Positions 42,765 to 52,387 are shown, counted from the stretch's first letter. The stretch: DNA of 64,000 nt from Peristeroidobacter agariperforans (GCF_004138335.1 NZ_RYFW01000002.1:1159501-1223500); one strand, 5' to 3'. Numbers and translations: made by a program. The notes: a model not told the origin generated them from the sequence alone.

Positions 42765-43610
42765 ATGAAACTAGTTCGATATGGTGAGGCGGGGGCCGAG
42801 CGTCCGGGCATTCTGGATCGCGATGGCGGGATCCGCGATCTCAGCGGAGTGATTCGTGACATCGACGGCTCGGTGCTGACGCCGCAGCGGCTGCGCGAGT
42901 TGCAAGGGCTGAAGGTCGAGACGCTGCCGCTAGTGCAAGGTACGCCTCGATTCGGGGCGTGCGTCGCGCGGCCCGGCAAGTTCCTTTGCATCGGGCTCAA
43001 CTATGCCGATCACGCGGCAGAGACCGGCGCTGCGATTCCGAGCGAGCCGATCATCTTCATGAAGGCGACGAGCGCGCTGTCGGGGCCGAACGACGCGGTG
43101 ATCCAGCCGCGCGGCTCCACCAAGCTGGATTGGGAAGTCGAGCTGGCGTTCGTGATCGGGACCGAGTGTCGCTATGTCGATGAAGCAGCCGGTGCGGCGG
43201 CGATCGCGGGCTACTTCGTCTGCAACGACGTGTCCGAGCGCGCGTTTCAGCTGGAGCGCGGCGGGCAATGGGACAAAGGCAAGGGCTGCGACAGCTTTGG
43301 CCCGATCGGTCCCTGGCTGGTCACCGCGGATGAAGTGGGCGATGTGAGCAACCTGGCGATGTGGCTGGAGGTCAACGGCCGCCGCTATCAGGACGGCTCG
43401 ACCCGCACCATGATTTTCAAGCCAGCGTTCCTGGTGAGCTATCTGAGTCAGTTCATGAGCCTGCAGCCCGGCGACATCGTCACGACCGGCACGCCGCCGG
43501 GCGTGGGTCTGGGACAGAAGCCGCCGGTGTATCTGAACGTCGGCGATGAGATGCGCCTGGGCATCCAGGGGCTGGGCGAACAGCGCCAGAGGGTGATCGC
43601 TTACGGCTGA
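42765..43610 (+). CDS. FAH-family hydrolase, probable 2,4-diketo-3-deoxy-L-fuconate hydrolase
   Basis: The 281-residue protein is a fumarylacetoacetase-fold enzyme (GLNYADHAAETGAAIP, EPIIFMKATSALSGPND, the metal site in LDWEVELAFVIG and the end GDIVTTGTPPGVGLGQ). The same layout is found in LRA6-type hydrolases that cleave 2,4-diketo-3-deoxy sugar acids to pyruvate and L-lactate. It is 9 bases from the SDR stop. It ends the fucose oxidation chain; a separate aldolase is not needed. Confidence 0.88.
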   Translation: MKLVRYGEAGAERPGILDRDGGIRDLSGVIRDIDGSVLTPQRLRELQGLKVETLPLVQGTPRFGACVARPGKFLCIGLNYADHAAETGAAIPSEPIIFMKATSALSGPNDAVIQPRGSTKLDWEVELAFVIGTECRYVDEAAGAAAIAGYFVCNDVSERAFQLERGGQWDKGKGCDSFGPIGPWLVTADEVGDVSNLAMWLEVNGRRYQDGSTRTMIFKPAFLVSYLSQFMSLQPGDIVTTGTPPGVGLGQKPPVYLNVGDEMRLGIQGLGEQRQRVIAYG

Positions 43611-43670
43611 GGTTAGCGCCGCGCAAGGGCCTGTTCACAGGCCACATGCAGCATCGATTCGGGGGAGTTG

Positions 43671-44966
43671 ATGAATCACAAGTCCGGGACCGCGCTGGCG
43701 CCGCTGGTGCTGATCGTGACGCTGTTCTTTCTGTGGGGCGTGGCGAACAATTTGAACGATGTGCTGATGCCCCATCTGCGCAAGGCGTTCTTCCTGAGCG
43801 ACTTCCAGTCGAGCCTGGTGCAGTCGGCGTTTTATCTGGGCTATTTCTTTCTGGCACTGCCGGCGGGCTGGGTCATCCAGCGGTACGGCTACAAGGTCAC
43901 GGTGCTGATCGGGTTGATGACCTTCGGTATCGGCGCGCTGATGTTTTATCCGGCCGCCGAGCTGCTGCAGTATGGCTGGTTTCTGACCGCGCTGTTCGTG
44001 ATCGCGGCCGGGCTGGCCTTTCTGGAAACATCGGCGAATCCGCTCATCACCGTGCTGGGCGATCCGGCGCGCGCCGAGCAGCGATTGAATCTGGCGCAGG
44101 CATTCAATCCGCTCGGTGCGATCACCGGCGTTCTGGTCGGTCGCGAGTTCATTCTGTCCGGTGTGGAGCCGACGCAAGCGGAGCTCGCCGCGATGAGCCA
44201 GGCGCAGTTGACGGCATTCCAGACCGCCGAGGCGCAATCGGTGCAGACCCCTTATCTGATCGTCGCTGCCGTCGTGCTGTCGTGGGCGGCGCTGGTTGCG
44301 ATCACGAAGTTTCCTTCACAGGCACAGGCGCCCGCGCCGGGAGATCTCAATCAGCTGTCGATGCGCCACTCCATCGCCGCGCTGGCAAGTCGCGGGCATT
44401 TCATATTCGGTGTCGTTGCGCAGTTCTTCTATGTGGGCGCGCAGGTCGGCGTGTGGAGTTTCATGATTCGCTATGCCCAGGCCGAGGTGCCGGGTATGGG
44501 CGAGAAGACCGCGGCGAGTTATCTGACCGCGTCGTTGGTGTGCTTCATGATCGGACGCTTCGTCGGCACGGCGCTGATGAGCCGTTTCAGTCCGACGCGG
44601 CTGATGGCGAGCTTCGCCGCCATCAACATTTGTCTGACATTGATCGCCGCGTTCGTCGGCGGACCGTCGGGGCTGTATGCGCTGGTGGCCACCAGCCTGT
44701 TCATGTCGATCATGTTTCCAACCATTTTTGCGAACTCGTTGCGTGAGCTCGGGCCGCTCACCAAGACGGCCTCGTCGTTCCTGGTGATGGCCATCATCGG
44801 TGGGGCCGTGCTCACCGCCGTCATGGGCGTGGTGTCCGACGTGAGCGCCATCAACTACGCGATCCTGGTGCCGACGCTGTGCTTCGTGGTCATCGGGTGG
44901 TTCGCCTGGTCGGCCGGGCGGCTGCCTGCACCCGCGTTACAACCGATGCCGGCAACGGCCCACTGA
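43671..44966 (+). CDS. fucP: FucP-like sugar:H+ symporter
   Basis: The 431-residue MFS permease shows the FucP/FHS family start (LVLIVTLFFLWGVANNLNDVLM, FFLSDFQSSLVQSAFYLGYF, ALPAGWVIQRYGYKVTV) and ETSANPLITVLG in the middle. About twelve helices are visible. FucP imports L-fucose (also L-galactose, D-arabinose) with protons. The start is ATG 43671, after gggggag. With the upstream oxidation genes and downstream GH95 fucosidase it supports L-fucose as substrate. Confidence 0.88.
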   Translation: MNHKSGTALAPLVLIVTLFFLWGVANNLNDVLMPHLRKAFFLSDFQSSLVQSAFYLGYFFLALPAGWVIQRYGYKVTVLIGLMTFGIGALMFYPAAELLQYGWFLTALFVIAAGLAFLETSANPLITVLGDPARAEQRLNLAQAFNPLGAITGVLVGREFILSGVEPTQAELAAMSQAQLTAFQTAEAQSVQTPYLIVAAVVLSWAALVAITKFPSQAQAPAPGDLNQLSMRHSIAALASRGHFIFGVVAQFFYVGAQVGVWSFMIRYAQAEVPGMGEKTAASYLTASLVCFMIGRFVGTALMSRFSPTRLMASFAAINICLTLIAAFVGGPSGLYALVATSLFMSIMFPTIFANSLRELGPLTKTASSFLVMAIIGGAVLTAVMGVVSDVSAINYAILVPTLCFVVIGWFAWSAGRLPAPALQPMPATAH

Positions 44967-45000
44967 CGGATTCGCGGTCGGCTGTTTATAATCTCCAGTC

Positions 45001-45768
45001 ATGGCTGCCCGCGAAGACGAAGAACGCAAGTACAGCGCGCCCGCTCTGGAAAAGGGCCTGGACGTGCTGGAGCTGTTGGCTGCCCGCGGTACGCCGCTCA
45101 CCATGTCACAAATCGCTACCGAGCTTGGCCGCTCGGTGAGCGAGCTGTTCCGGATGGTGGATGCCCTGGTTCATCGCGGCTACGTCGCTCAGGCCGAGTC
45201 CGGCGAGGGATTCGAGCTGACCAACAAGCTGTTTGCGCTCGGCGTGGCTCGTGCGCCGACCAAGAGTCTGCTCGAAGATGCGCTGCCCGAGATGAGAAAG
45301 CTCAGCCGCGTGATCGGGCAGGCCTGTCATCTGGCGGTAGTGAGCGAGGAGCAGATGGTCGTGGTGGCTCGCATCGAGGCGCCAGGCAATCAGGGCTTTT
45401 CGGTGCGGGTGGGCTATCGCAGGCCGCTGGTCGATTCCACTTCCGGCCTGGTGCTGTATGCGTTCCAGCCGGAAGAGGTCAGGGCGGAGTGGCGCACGCG
45501 GCTCGCGGCCTCGGTGTCACAAAAGGCTTGGAAGAGCTTCGAAGAGCGGGCCGCGCTCGCTCGTACTCAGAAGTATGTAAAGGCCGATAGCGACGTGACT
45601 CGTCACATCGTCGATCTGTCGGCGCCGGTGATGGCAGCCGATGGCAGCGCCACCGCCGCGCTGACCTGCCCATACATCGAAACGCCGATGGCGATTTCGG
45701 TCAAAGACACGATCGCGGCGATTCGTCACGCGGCCGGCGAGATCTCCAGGAAGATCAGCGCCAACTAG
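45001..45768 (+). CDS. IclR-family regulator
   Basis: The 255-residue protein has the N-terminal winged helix-turn-helix (about 15-75: LEKGLDVLELLAARGTPLTMSQIATELGRSVSELFRMV) and the effector domain (90-250: LSRVIGQACHLAV, RPLVDSTSGLVLYAF, VSAPVMAADGSATAALT-like segment). IclR regulators commonly control sugar-acid pathways. TATAAT stands at 44987-44992, before ATG 45001. Its 3' end overlaps the convergent GH95 gene by 4 bp. It is the likely regulator of the fucose cluster; its site may be the ATTTGT dyad before GH95. Confidence 0.88.
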   Translation: MAAREDEERKYSAPALEKGLDVLELLAARGTPLTMSQIATELGRSVSELFRMVDALVHRGYVAQAESGEGFELTNKLFALGVARAPTKSLLEDALPEMRKLSRVIGQACHLAVVSEEQMVVVARIEAPGNQGFSVRVGYRRPLVDSTSGLVLYAFQPEEVRAEWRTRLAASVSQKAWKSFEERAALARTQKYVKADSDVTRHIVDLSAPVMAADGSATAALTCPYIETPMAISVKDTIAAIRHAAGEISRKISAN

Positions 45769-48233
45769 GTTGCGCTGAGCGTCCCTTCGCTCAGTCTCAG
45801 GGTTTGACTGCGGCCGGCTTTCATCGCGACCGGCAGCGACGAGTTGCCGCTCCGAAGTATCCAGCGGCCGTCTCGAATCGCGGTCAAGCGGCATTCCTGC
45901 AACGATCCGGCGCGCCAGTTCAAATCAACTCGCAGTCCGCCGCGTGCTCGCAGACCGGTGACGGAACCTTGGGACCACGCTTTAGGTAGCGCTGGCAACA
46001 GCCAGATTTCATCTTCGCCCTGCGGTGACTTGAGGCTCTGTAACAACATCTCGGTCATGCCGCTGGTGCCGCCGAAGTTGCCGTCGATCTGGAACGGCGG
46101 GTGCGCGTCGAACAGATTGGGATAAGTGCGCTCCGGTCCAAGTAACAACTTGAGCACGCCGTGCGCGTGTTCGCCGTCGCGCAGGCGCGCCCAGAGATTC
46201 AATCGCCAGCCGATGCCCCAGCCCGTAGCGTTGTCGCCGCGAATCTCCAACGTCTTGCGCGCAGCTCGCGCCAGCTTCGGTGTGTAGTCGACGCTGATCT
46301 GACCCGACGGGTGCAGTCCGTACAGATGCGACACGTGGCGGTGATGAATGTCCGGCACGTTCGCATCCCAGTCTTCCAGCCATTCCTGCAGCTGACCTTG
46401 CGAGCCGATCTGATCGGGCGGCAGGCGCTTGCGAGTTGCTTCCAGGGCCGCGACGAAATCTTTGTCGCGGTTGAGGATGCCCGCGGCCTGGGCGGTGTTT
46501 GCAAACAGATCGCGAAGGATCTGGTTGTCCATCGCGGGGCCGGCGGCGATCGAAACCTCGGGCCGGTGATTGTTCTCGGGCGACATGGATGGATTGGTCA
46601 CCAGCCATTTGCCGTTGGGGTGCTCGACCAGCGTGTCCAGGAAGAATTCGCTGGCGCCTTTCAGGATCGGGTACACCGATTCGAGATAGCGAACATCGCG
46701 GCTGTAATCGTAGCGGTCCCACAGGTGCAGACACAGCCAGGCCCCGCCCATGGGCCACATGCCCCACTGGGCCCCGTCGATGGGGCCGGTGGCACGCCAC
46801 AGGTCGGTGTTGTGATGAGTTACCCAGCCGCGGGCGCCATACATCGTCTTCGCCATCTTCGCGCCGGTAACCGACAGGTCTTTGAGCATTGCGACCAAAG
46901 GCTCGACACATTCGCCCAGATCGGTGGGCTCGGCGGGCCAGTAGTTCATCTCGGTGTTGATATTGATGGTGTACTTGCTGCCCCAGGGCGGGTTCGACAT
47001 GTCATTCCAGATGCCCTGCAGGTTCGCAGGCTGCGAGCCCGGCCGGGAGCTGGCGATCAACAAGTAACGACCGTATTGATAGTAGAGCGCGGCCAGCGCC
47101 GGATCGTCGCTGGTCATCGACGTGCGCACTCGCTCGTCGGTGGGGCGATCGGCGGCGGGCGTTCGACCCAGATCGATCTGGACGCGACGGAACAGACGGC
47201 GGTGGTCGGTTTGATGCCGGCCGAGCAGTTCGTCGAAGGATCGGCCTGCTGCGCGATCCAGCGCCGCCTTGTTGAGTGCCGCCGGATCGCCGTCGACATG
47301 CTGATAGTCGCGATAGCTGGTGGCCATCGCGATCAGTACGATCACACTGTCCGCGCCGCGAACGCTGAGGCTCGATTCATTCGATTGTTTCTTGCCGCCG
47401 GCCACAATCAGCCGCGCACGCGCTTCATACGTCAACGCGCCTGCGACGCCCAGCTGTGCTGAGTTGCGACCTTGCATGATCAGGTCGCCATCGGGCAGTG
47501 CGCGCAACACCAGATTGGCAGGGGCGGGCACGCTGTCGTCGAACTCGACCGGGCCTGCGGTCTGTGAGCTGCCTTGTTTCAGCTCGTCGCCGGGCGGATC
47601 AGCAGGACGCGACGGTCGCGGCCAACGAAAAGTCACATCCATGTCGATGCTGCTTGGTTTGCTCGCGCTCAGCCGAAACACCAGCACGTTATCCGGTGCG
47701 CTCGCGAACAGCTCTCGCGTGTGCGTGACGCCATGGCTCGTGAATCGAGTCGTCGAGATCGCGCCATCGAGATCCAGCTCGCGGCGATAGTCGGTTGCGG
47801 CTTCGATGCCTGGGAAAACCAGCCGCAGATCGCCGATGCTCTGATAGGACATCTGACGCAATGGCTTCGCCATGACTTTGGCGTCCACCAGCTCGGTCGC
47901 CTTCTCGTACTCGCCGGCGAAGATCAGCTTGCGCACTTCGGGCAATGCCGCGCGCGCCTCGGGGTTCGCTGGATCGTAAGGGCCGCCGCCCCACAGCGTG
48001 TCTTCGTTCAGTTGCAGGCGTTCCTGGCTGGTGCCGCCGAAGACCATCGCCCCAAGGCGTCCATTGCCCACGGGCAATGCTTCGACCCACTCCTTCGCGG
48101 TCCCGGTGTACCAGAGCCGGTGATCGATCTTGGACGGCGGCGTGGGGCCGCTGGCGGAGCGAGCGAGACCCGAGGTCAAGAACGTGGTCGCGGCTGCGGC
48201 TTGCAGCACCGTGCGTCGGCTAAGTTTCGTCAT
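45765..48233 (-). CDS. GH95 alpha-L-fucosidase, Tat-exported
   Basis: The 822-residue enzyme has a twin-arginine signal (KLSRRTVLQAAAATTFL) and the GH95 fold: N-terminal beta-sandwich (WYTGTAKEWVEALPVGNGRLGAMVFGG style start, ERLQLNEDTLWGGG), (alpha/alpha)6 barrel with NINTEMNYWPAEPTDLGEC, NPSMSPEN and HRHVSHLYGLHPSGQ, and a C-terminal beta domain. GH95 enzymes cut alpha-1,2-linked L-fucose (some L-galactose) by inversion. ATG 48233 is preferred to 48287 because the Tat motif then starts the protein. Products would be imported by FucP and oxidised by the cluster. Confidence 0.93.
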   Translation of the reverse strand: MTKLSRRTVLQAAAATTFLTSGLARSASGPTPPSKIDHRLWYTGTAKEWVEALPVGNGRLGAMVFGGTSQERLQLNEDTLWGGGPYDPANPEARAALPEVRKLIFAGEYEKATELVDAKVMAKPLRQMSYQSIGDLRLVFPGIEAATDYRRELDLDGAISTTRFTSHGVTHTRELFASAPDNVLVFRLSASKPSSIDMDVTFRWPRPSRPADPPGDELKQGSSQTAGPVEFDDSVPAPANLVLRALPDGDLIMQGRNSAQLGVAGALTYEARARLIVAGGKKQSNESSLSVRGADSVIVLIAMATSYRDYQHVDGDPAALNKAALDRAAGRSFDELLGRHQTDHRRLFRRVQIDLGRTPAADRPTDERVRTSMTSDDPALAALYYQYGRYLLIASSRPGSQPANLQGIWNDMSNPPWGSKYTININTEMNYWPAEPTDLGECVEPLVAMLKDLSVTGAKMAKTMYGARGWVTHHNTDLWRATGPIDGAQWGMWPMGGAWLCLHLWDRYDYSRDVRYLESVYPILKGASEFFLDTLVEHPNGKWLVTNPSMSPENNHRPEVSIAAGPAMDNQILRDLFANTAQAAGILNRDKDFVAALEATRKRLPPDQIGSQGQLQEWLEDWDANVPDIHHRHVSHLYGLHPSGQISVDYTPKLARAARKTLEIRGDNATGWGIGWRLNLWARLRDGEHAHGVLKLLLGPERTYPNLFDAHPPFQIDGNFGGTSGMTEMLLQSLKSPQGEDEIWLLPALPKAWSQGSVTGLRARGGLRVDLNWRAGSLQECRLTAIRDGRWILRSGNSSLPVAMKAGRSQTLRLSEGTLSAT

Positions 48234-48305
48234 CGGTCGGTCGCGGTCTTTGACATGCACTGACGCCCCCACTCGAAAGCAGACCACACCGGATCAATAT
48301 ATGCA

Positions 48306-48320
48306 ATTTGTTTTACAAAT
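48306..48320. promoter_or_regulatory. Dyad ATTTGT-TTT-ACAAAT upstream of GH95
   Basis: A perfect 6-bp inverted repeat with a 3-nt centre, 72 nt before the GH95 start and in an AT-rich stretch otherwise rare in this window. It is a candidate IclR operator or promoter element. Confidence 0.4.
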
Positions 48321-48335
48321 GAAAAATGACCGATT

Positions 48336-49733
48336 TCAGCCGATCGCTCGGCGCAGGACGCCGTAGACCTTGTCGACCTCCATCTGCGCGACGTTGAATC
48401 TCATAAAACCGGTGGCTGCGCCGCTGACACTGAAAGCATTACCGGGTGCGAGCACGACATTCTCGGCAAGCGCGCGGCGGGCGACTTCCGCTGCGTCACA
48501 GCCCTCGGGCAGCCGGCACCAAAGAAACATTCCGCCGGCGGGCTCGATGAGCGGGGCGATGCCAAGCTTGGCGAGCTTCGTCTTCACGCTCTGGCGCTGC
48601 TGCGCGAGTCGCACGCGAATGCGCTCCACGTGGCGTCGATAGGAGCCGTCCATCAGCATCGACGTCACGAGCTCTGCGTTGAGCGGGCTCGACGCCATCC
48701 CCGTCGCCATGCGCAGATCGGCGAGGCCGCGTATCCAATCGGAGCGGCACGCGATGTAGCCGCAGCGCATGGACGCGGACAGAGTCTTCGAGAAACTGCT
48801 GACGCGCACGACTCGATCCAAGCCATCGAACGCGGCGAGCCGCGGCGAGGGTTGTTCCTCGAAATCGCTGTAGATGTCGTCTTCGACGATGACGAGTCCG
48901 TACGGCTCGGAGAGTTTCAGCAAGCGATGCGCGACCGGAGCCGTCAAGCTCGCGCCAGTCGGGTTCTGCAGCCCCGAGTTGGTGAGATAAATGCGCGGTC
49001 GGTGGGCTTCCAGCAGCGATGCGAACACCGATAGATCAGGTCCGTTGTCCGTGAAGGGCACGCCAACGATCTGTGCCCGGTGCGCGCGGAGCAATGCTTT
49101 GAAATTGAAATAACAAGGGTCATCGACCAGCACCGTATCGCCAGGCTCCAGCAGGAACCGGCACAGCAGATCGATGGCTTGACTGCACGAGTCGGTGATC
49201 ATGACCTGATCGGGCATGGCTTCGACGCCCTGTTCCAGGAGCCGCCGCGCGATGAGCCCTCGCAGAGTATCGGCGCCTTGCGCCGGGCCGTACTCGAAGA
49301 GCGTCGGGCCCGAGCCGTCGCGGGCAGCGGAACGCAATGCCTTGCGCATCATCTCGTGCGGCATCCAGCTATCCGGCAACCAGCCGCAGCCGGGGCGCAG
49401 ACTTTCTTCGCCGGAACGCAGCGACTGGCGCATCATCCACAGCGGATCGACGGTCGGGTCGGTGTCCGGGCTCAGCTCGGCCAGATTCAGCGGCGCGAGC
49501 GGGGCCGCGACATAGAAGCCAGAGCCGAGGCGCGGCTGCACGATGCCTTCGGCCGCCAGCCGGCCATAAGCCTCGACCACCGTGGACTTCGAAACTCCCA
49601 TGGATTCGGCCATGGCGCGCACCGAAGGGATGCGGGCGCCGGGCGTGTATTGGCGGCGATCGATGCGCGTCTGGATCAGGCGCATGACCTGGCCGACCAG
49701 GGTGGGCTCCAAGTGTTCGGCTGATTCGACCAT
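48336..49733 (-). CDS. MocR/PdxR-type GntR regulator with aminotransferase domain
   Basis: The 465-residue protein joins a GntR winged helix (about 1-75: QVMRLIQTRIDRRQYTPGARIPSVRAMAE, GVSKSTVVEAYGRLAAEG) to a fold-type I aminotransferase domain (95-460) with the PLP-Lys segment VSSFSKTLSASMRCGYI and LTNSGLQNPTGA. Such regulators use PLP or an amino acid as effector. ATG 49733 follows aagaga. It is divergent from an EamA permease with a dyad-rich 60-bp gap, so that permease is its probable target. Confidence 0.9.
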   Translation of the reverse strand: MVESAEHLEPTLVGQVMRLIQTRIDRRQYTPGARIPSVRAMAESMGVSKSTVVEAYGRLAAEGIVQPRLGSGFYVAAPLAPLNLAELSPDTDPTVDPLWMMRQSLRSGEESLRPGCGWLPDSWMPHEMMRKALRSAARDGSGPTLFEYGPAQGADTLRGLIARRLLEQGVEAMPDQVMITDSCSQAIDLLCRFLLEPGDTVLVDDPCYFNFKALLRAHRAQIVGVPFTDNGPDLSVFASLLEAHRPRIYLTNSGLQNPTGASLTAPVAHRLLKLSEPYGLVIVEDDIYSDFEEQPSPRLAAFDGLDRVVRVSSFSKTLSASMRCGYIACRSDWIRGLADLRMATGMASSPLNAELVTSMLMDGSYRRHVERIRVRLAQQRQSVKTKLAKLGIAPLIEPAGGMFLWCRLPEGCDAAEVARRALAENVVLAPGNAFSVSGAATGFMRFNVAQMEVDKVYGVLRRAIG

Positions 49734-49755
49734 GACAGTTCTCTTATATCGTACT

Positions 49756-49792
49756 GGACTGTCCTTGGCCATCGTCCGGCGAGTTGGCCAAG
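49756..49792. promoter_or_regulatory. Divergent operator region between MocR regulator and EamA gene
   Basis: GGAC-T-GTCC at 49756-49764 and a longer inverted repeat CTTGGCCA (49764-49771) / TGGCCAAG (49785-49792). TATAAG reads toward the regulator at about 49743-49748. A MocR operator is likely. Confidence 0.4.
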
Positions 49793-50665
49793 ATGCCGCG
49801 CATGAAGAATCGCGACCATGGATTGATGTTGGGACTGATCGGAGTGGTGATTTTCAGCGGCTCGCTGCCAGCGACGCGCGCGGCGGTCACGGGATTCGAG
49901 CCGGTGTTTCTGACCGCCGCGCGAGCTTTGCTTGCGACGGTTGGCGCAGTCATCGCGCTTGCACTGTTCTCTAGCGAGCGGCCGCTGCGCTCCGAGTTGG
50001 CTTCGTTATTCGTGGTCGCGGCGGCGGTCGTCGTTGGATACCCGCTGCTGAGCGGTATCGCGATGACCGAGATCACATCCGCGCGAGGCTTGTTGTTTAC
50101 CGGGCTGCTGCCGCTGTCCACGGCGAGTTGGGCGATGGTGCGAGGAGGAGAGCGTCCGCATCCTGCATTCTGGTTGTTTGCTATTGCGGGCTCCGGCCTG
50201 CTCGCGGCTTACGCCTTGTTGAATGGCGGCGCCGAGGGTGTGCTCACTGCGGATAGTTTGATGTTGGTCGCGATCGTTGTGTGCGGACTCGGTTATGCAG
50301 AAGGCGCGGTGCTCTCTCGCCGACTGGGCGGCTGGCAGGTTATCTGTTGGGCGCTCGTCATCGCTGCGCCGATCATGCTCGCGGTCGCTGTCTTTACCTG
50401 GCCCGCCGGCTGGCCCAGCGTCGATTCCAGCGCGTGGCTCGGACTTGCCTACATCGCGCTGTTCTCGATGCTGATCGGCTTCTTTTTCTGGTATCGCGCC
50501 TTGGCGATCGGCGGATCGTCGCGCGTCGGGCAACTTCAGTTGTTACAGCCGCTGATCGGCATGGGACTGTCGGCCGTGCTGTTGCAGGAACGAGTGGCAT
50601 GGCCGTTGGTTGCAACAGCTGTTGGTGTGCTCGGCTGCGTGGCTGGGGCGCGGCGCGCGGCGTGA
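49793..50665 (+). CDS. EamA-family (DMT) transporter
   Basis: The 290-residue membrane protein has ten hydrophobic segments and two EamA repeats (GVVIFSGSLPATRAAVTGFEPV; ending LLQPLIGMGLSAVLLQERV). DMT permeases export amino acids or other metabolites. ATG 49793 or 49802 is the start; TTG 49784 is in frame but lies in the inverted repeat. It is divergent to the MocR regulator, a common pair in which PLP-sensing regulators control amino acid or vitamin export. Confidence 0.85.
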   Translation: MPRMKNRDHGLMLGLIGVVIFSGSLPATRAAVTGFEPVFLTAARALLATVGAVIALALFSSERPLRSELASLFVVAAAVVVGYPLLSGIAMTEITSARGLLFTGLLPLSTASWAMVRGGERPHPAFWLFAIAGSGLLAAYALLNGGAEGVLTADSLMLVAIVVCGLGYAEGAVLSRRLGGWQVICWALVIAAPIMLAVAVFTWPAGWPSVDSSAWLGLAYIALFSMLIGFFFWYRALAIGGSSRVGQLQLLQPLIGMGLSAVLLQERVAWPLVATAVGVLGCVAGARRAA

Positions 50666-50725
50666 GTGATTTGCCCTGGACCATGGTCTCATTGTCCGAA
50701 GTGAGGCAGGCCCCATTCTTTTGAG

Positions 50726-52387
50726 GTGCTCAGACCAACGCTAAGCGGCTCCTCGCTCGCGCTTCTGTTCTGGTTCCAGTCACTCACGCCCACATTGATC
50801 CCGCGATCGTGGCACAAGCAGGTCGTGATCGGCGCGATCTGTCTTGCCATCGGCTACGGCATCGGTGCGCTGGCGGGTCGTTGCGTGCATTGGCTCATCG
50901 AGAGCTCGGCGCGCTCATCCGGCGATGTGATTCGTCGGTACAGCTGGATCATCCTGAGCTCCGCTTGGCTGGTGGGCATCGTCCTCGGCGCGGGGCAGTG
51001 GCTCGGCTGGCAAAACCAGCAACGTCACTTCATGGGAATGCCAACCATCGTCTGGTGGCACGCGTTGCTCATGGGCGCGCTTTCCCCGTTTGCGGGCGTG
51101 CTGTTGGTGCTCGTCGGGCGATCAATTGCCAATGGAGTTGCTGCGGGCGGACGATTCATCCGCCGCCGCGTACCAGTCGTTGTGTCCGTTTCGGCGGCGG
51201 CGCTGCTCATCGTCGCGCTGGGCATCTTGCTGGTTCGCGGAGCGCCGCTTCGCGCACTAGCGACCGCGATTCACTCACCGGTGAACGAGAGAACAACGGA
51301 GGGCATCGAGGCTCCCGAGTCACCTTCGGTGTCTGGCAGCAAGAAATCCTTCGTCGCATGGGACACCCTCGGACGCATGGGCCGCGACTTCGTGGCGACG
51401 GCAACAACTGAGCAGCAGCTTCACCAATTTCACGGTGTCGACGCACAGATCGCCGATCCGGTGAGGGTCTACGTCGGCGTGCGCACGAGGGACTCCGCGG
51501 CTGCCAGGGCAGAGCTGGCGGTCCGCGAGCTCGAGCGCGCGGGCGGCTTCGATCGAAAAGTGCTCGTCGTGTGGGTTCCCACCGGAACGGGATGGATGGT
51601 TCCAAATGCCACGGCCGCACTCGAGTTTCTGCACCGTGGCGATACGGCGATCGTGGCTGTCCAATATTCCTTTCTGCCGAGCCTGTTCGCGGTCTTCGTG
51701 GATGCCGGGTTGGCAAACGAGGCGGGCATCGCGCTGTTCACCGCCGTGCGCGCGCGGTGGTTGGAGCTGCCGCGGAAGCGTCGACCGAAGCTCATCCTGT
51801 TCGGCAAGAGTCTTGGCGCTGCGGGGGTGGAAGCGCCGTTCGTGGGACAGGCTGCAGCGTCGTCGGTGGCCAACATGGTTGCGGGAACCGACGGCGTCCT
51901 CATGGCCGGCGCCCAGCAAAACAACCCCATCCGTTCGCAGCTCGCTCGCGAGCGGGATCCTGGATCACCCCTGTGGCAGCCGGTGTTCGATGGCGGCCGC
52001 TCCGTTCGGTTCTTGAATCGAGATCCGCAGCAACCTGCGGTGGACGCGGAGTGGGCTGCGCCGCGGGTCGTTTACCTCCAGCACACGGCCGATCCCGTTG
52101 TCCTCTGGAGCGTCCACGCGCTGTGGTGGCCGCCGCCCTGGATGGCCGAGCCCCGAGGCTTCGAAGTGCCGGACGCCACTCGTTGGTTCCCGATCGTCTC
52201 TGTGGTGCAGGCCGTCGGCGACATGCTCGATCAACTCGGCCCTCCAGCCGGATTCGGACACGACTACTCGACGGAGTACGTCCGGGGCTGGGCGGCTGTC
52301 GTCCCTCCCGAAGGCTGGACACCCACCGATACCGAACGGTTGGAGAAATTCATCGACGACCTGCTGGGTGAGGAATCAGAGCCGTGA
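50726..52387 (+). CDS. Membrane-anchored alpha/beta-hydrolase family protein
   Basis: The 553-residue protein has four N-terminal membrane helices (about 30-175) and a C-terminal alpha/beta-hydrolase-like domain of the PF10081 type. The nucleophile elbow is GKSLGAAG, the acid is in HTADPVVLW and the His in GFGHDYSTEY. The family consists of bacterial membrane proteins of unknown substrate. It begins with GTG 50726; the preceding ttgag is too close for a good ribosome site, so the exact start is uncertain. It follows the EamA gene by 60 bases. Confidence 0.8.
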   Translation: MLRPTLSGSSLALLFWFQSLTPTLIPRSWHKQVVIGAICLAIGYGIGALAGRCVHWLIESSARSSGDVIRRYSWIILSSAWLVGIVLGAGQWLGWQNQQRHFMGMPTIVWWHALLMGALSPFAGVLLVLVGRSIANGVAAGGRFIRRRVPVVVSVSAAALLIVALGILLVRGAPLRALATAIHSPVNERTTEGIEAPESPSVSGSKKSFVAWDTLGRMGRDFVATATTEQQLHQFHGVDAQIADPVRVYVGVRTRDSAAARAELAVRELERAGGFDRKVLVVWVPTGTGWMVPNATAALEFLHRGDTAIVAVQYSFLPSLFAVFVDAGLANEAGIALFTAVRARWLELPRKRRPKLILFGKSLGAAGVEAPFVGQAAASSVANMVAGTDGVLMAGAQQNNPIRSQLARERDPGSPLWQPVFDGGRSVRFLNRDPQQPAVDAEWAAPRVVYLQHTADPVVLWSVHALWWPPPWMAEPRGFEVPDATRWFPIVSVVQAVGDMLDQLGPPAGFGHDYSTEYVRGWAAVVPPEGWTPTDTERLEKFIDDLLGEESEP

